A stretch of 64,000 nucleotides of DNA from Rhizobiaceae bacterium (GTDB lineage Bacteria > Pseudomonadota > Alphaproteobacteria > Rhizobiales > Rhizobiaceae): the NCBI GenBank assembly GCA_028281105.1, contig JANQKQ010000042.1, positions 1 through 64,000 on the forward strand, in the 5' to 3' direction. Both the position numbers and the translations under genes were made by a program. Position 1 is the stretch's first letter. Each line of letters opens with the position of its first letter. Below are positions 63,042 through 64,000 of the stretch, one piece after another. The notes beneath the pieces were generated by a model. That model did no database searches. It had not been told where the DNA came from and saw only the letters and a program-made list of their open reading frames with translations.

Positions 63042-64000
63042 CTAATCCGACAGTTTCGCGAGATTACTTTCGCAGGCGGCGATCTTTTCGTTGATGGCGA
63101 GGCGTTCGGCGGCAGTTGGTGTCAGCGTCAAGGCGAGCCGATACGCTTCGCGCGCATTGCGCCACCGGCCCAGCTCGCACAGCAAGCCGCCTCGCATGGT
63201 GTGATACCACCGGTAGTCGCCAAGCTCGCCGGCCAGTGGCTCGACGAGCCCAAGGCCCGCCGCAGGGCCGTGCAAGTGCGCCACCACGGCGGCGTGATTA
63301 AGCCGGACGATCGCCGTCGGTTCGATCGCCAGCAGCGCCTCGTATAAACGCAGCAGCTCGTCCCAGTCGGTATCTTCGCTGGTAGCGGCGCGGGCATGGA
63401 CGGAGGCGATCGCCGCCTGGATCTGATAGCTGCCGGGCATCGAATGGCGCAACGCCTTCTCCAGCAGGGTCGCGGCCTCGGCAATCATTTCGTGATCCCA
63501 TCTGTCGCGCGGTTGCTCATCCAGTCGCAGCAGCCGGCCCGCGTCGAACCGGGCGGCGCGCCGGGCATATTGAAACAGGAACAGCGCCAACAACCCCATC
63601 AACTCGGGCAGGGACGGGAACAGATCCATCAGCAGCCGCGCCAGCCGGATGGCTTCCTGGCAGAGGGGCTGGCGGTCGCTTTCTTCCGCCGAGATGGCCG
63701 ACCACCCTTCGTTGAACATGAGATAGATCATCAGCATCACGGTGTTGAGCCGCCGGTGTCGTTCATCGAGCGAAGGCGGCTCGAACGGCACGCTGCGCGC
63801 GGCGATCAGCCGTTTCGCGCGCGTCAGCCGCTGCTCCATAGCGCGTGGCTTGACCACGAACCCGCCGGCGATCTGCGCCACCGAAAGACCGGCGACGACC
63901 CGTAGCGCCAAGGCGGACTGATCCTGCGCCGACAAATCGGGATGGCAGCAGATGAACAGCAGCCGCAGTACATCGTCTCGCAATCCCGCCTGGTCGATCG
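63042..64000 (-). CDS. ECF sigma factor with C-terminal helical-repeat extension (ECF42-like), N-terminus cut
   Basis: About 319 residues are inside the window and the frame continues past its edge. Visible: sigma linker IDQAGLRDDVLRLLFICCHPDLS, region 4 (LRVVAGLSVAQIAGGFVV, MEQRLTRAKRLIAA), then a long helical C-terminal extension rich in TPR-like segments (RWRNAREAYRLALTLTPTAAERLA). That layout matches the ECF42/DUF6596 sigma factors, which lack a classical anti-sigma factor. Region 2 lies outside the window. Confidence 0.9.
   Translation of the reverse strand, partial: IDQAGLRDDVLRLLFICCHPDLSAQDQSALALRVVAGLSVAQIAGGFVVKPRAMEQRLTRAKRLIAARSVPFEPPSLDERHRRLNTVMLMIYLMFNEGWSAISAEESDRQPLCQEAIRLARLLMDLFPSLPELMGLLALFLFQYARRAARFDAGRLLRLDEQPRDRWDHEMIAEAATLLEKALRHSMPGSYQIQAAIASVHARAATSEDTDWDELLRLYEALLAIEPTAIVRLNHAAVVAHLHGPAAGLGLVEPLAGELGDYRWYHTMRGGLLCELGRWRNAREAYRLALTLTPTAAERLAINEKIAACESNLAKLSD

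Overview
The window is GC-rich chromosomal DNA from an alphaproteobacterium, most probably a Hyphomicrobiales (Rhizobiales) member. The reasons are the gene order atpHAGD next to priA, fsa and a XerC-type recombinase; the Ala/Lys-rich N-terminus of AtpD; the mdh-sucCDAB-lpd operon preceded by zapE; the rhizobial aglR-aglEFGAK alpha-glucoside locus; and a fixNOPQ-GHIS-type cbb3 oxidase locus with an Fnr protein next to it. I see no tRNA, rRNA, insertion sequence, phage, CRISPR array or integration scar. The window reads as core or stable chromosome with compact operons, many 1-8 bp stop/start overlaps, and only short palindromic repeats as mobile-looking DNA.

Layout. 1-3.7 kb (minus): F1 ATP synthase delta, alpha, gamma and the start of beta. 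4-10.4 kb: a duplicated-domain membrane protein, PriA helicase, transaldolase-type aldolase, XerC-like recombinase, TraB/GumN protein and a small secreted protein. 10.4-23 kb (minus): mdh, sucC, sucD, sucA, sucB and lpd, interrupted by small non-TCA genes (membrane protein, cupin, VOC protein, MAPEG protein), with zapE and an Inh-family lipoprotein upstream. 23.3-33.5 kb: a flavodoxin, then two converging operons, a TetR-headed CoA-thioester catabolic operon and a Liv-type ABC importer operon ending in an alpha/beta hydrolase. The tetR and importer promoters carry closely similar operators over their -10 regions, so I read this as one regulon for uptake and degradation of an unidentified carboxylic acid. 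33.7-43.3 kb: FNR-type regulator, hemerythrin-like protein, ccoNOQP and ccoGHIS, with a perfect FNR box upstream of ccoN. 43.3-46.2 kb: LysR regulator, glnK and amtB with a strong terminator. 46.2-54.1 kb: aglR and aglEFGAK with two AglR operators. 54.2-57.7 kb (minus): pyrE, pyrC and a secreted FG-GAP/ASPIC protein. 57.8-62.5 kb: a ROK regulator divergent from xylFHG, with a perfect 23-bp palindrome between them. 62.6-64 kb: a VOC protein and an ECF sigma factor with a C-terminal extension, cut by the window end.

Most genes belong to well-known families. The least explained parts are: the TetR/Liv regulon, whose crotonase has an isomerase-type Asp and lacks hydratase glutamates and which has a split MaoC pair; long near-perfect inverted repeats just upstream of two unrelated regulator genes; intercistronic stem-loops after the binding-protein gene in all three ABC importer operons; and the palindromes upstream of mdh. 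Starts were moved from the longest reading frame wherever a ribosome-binding site, stop/start overlap or family N-terminus argued for it; those choices are given per gene.
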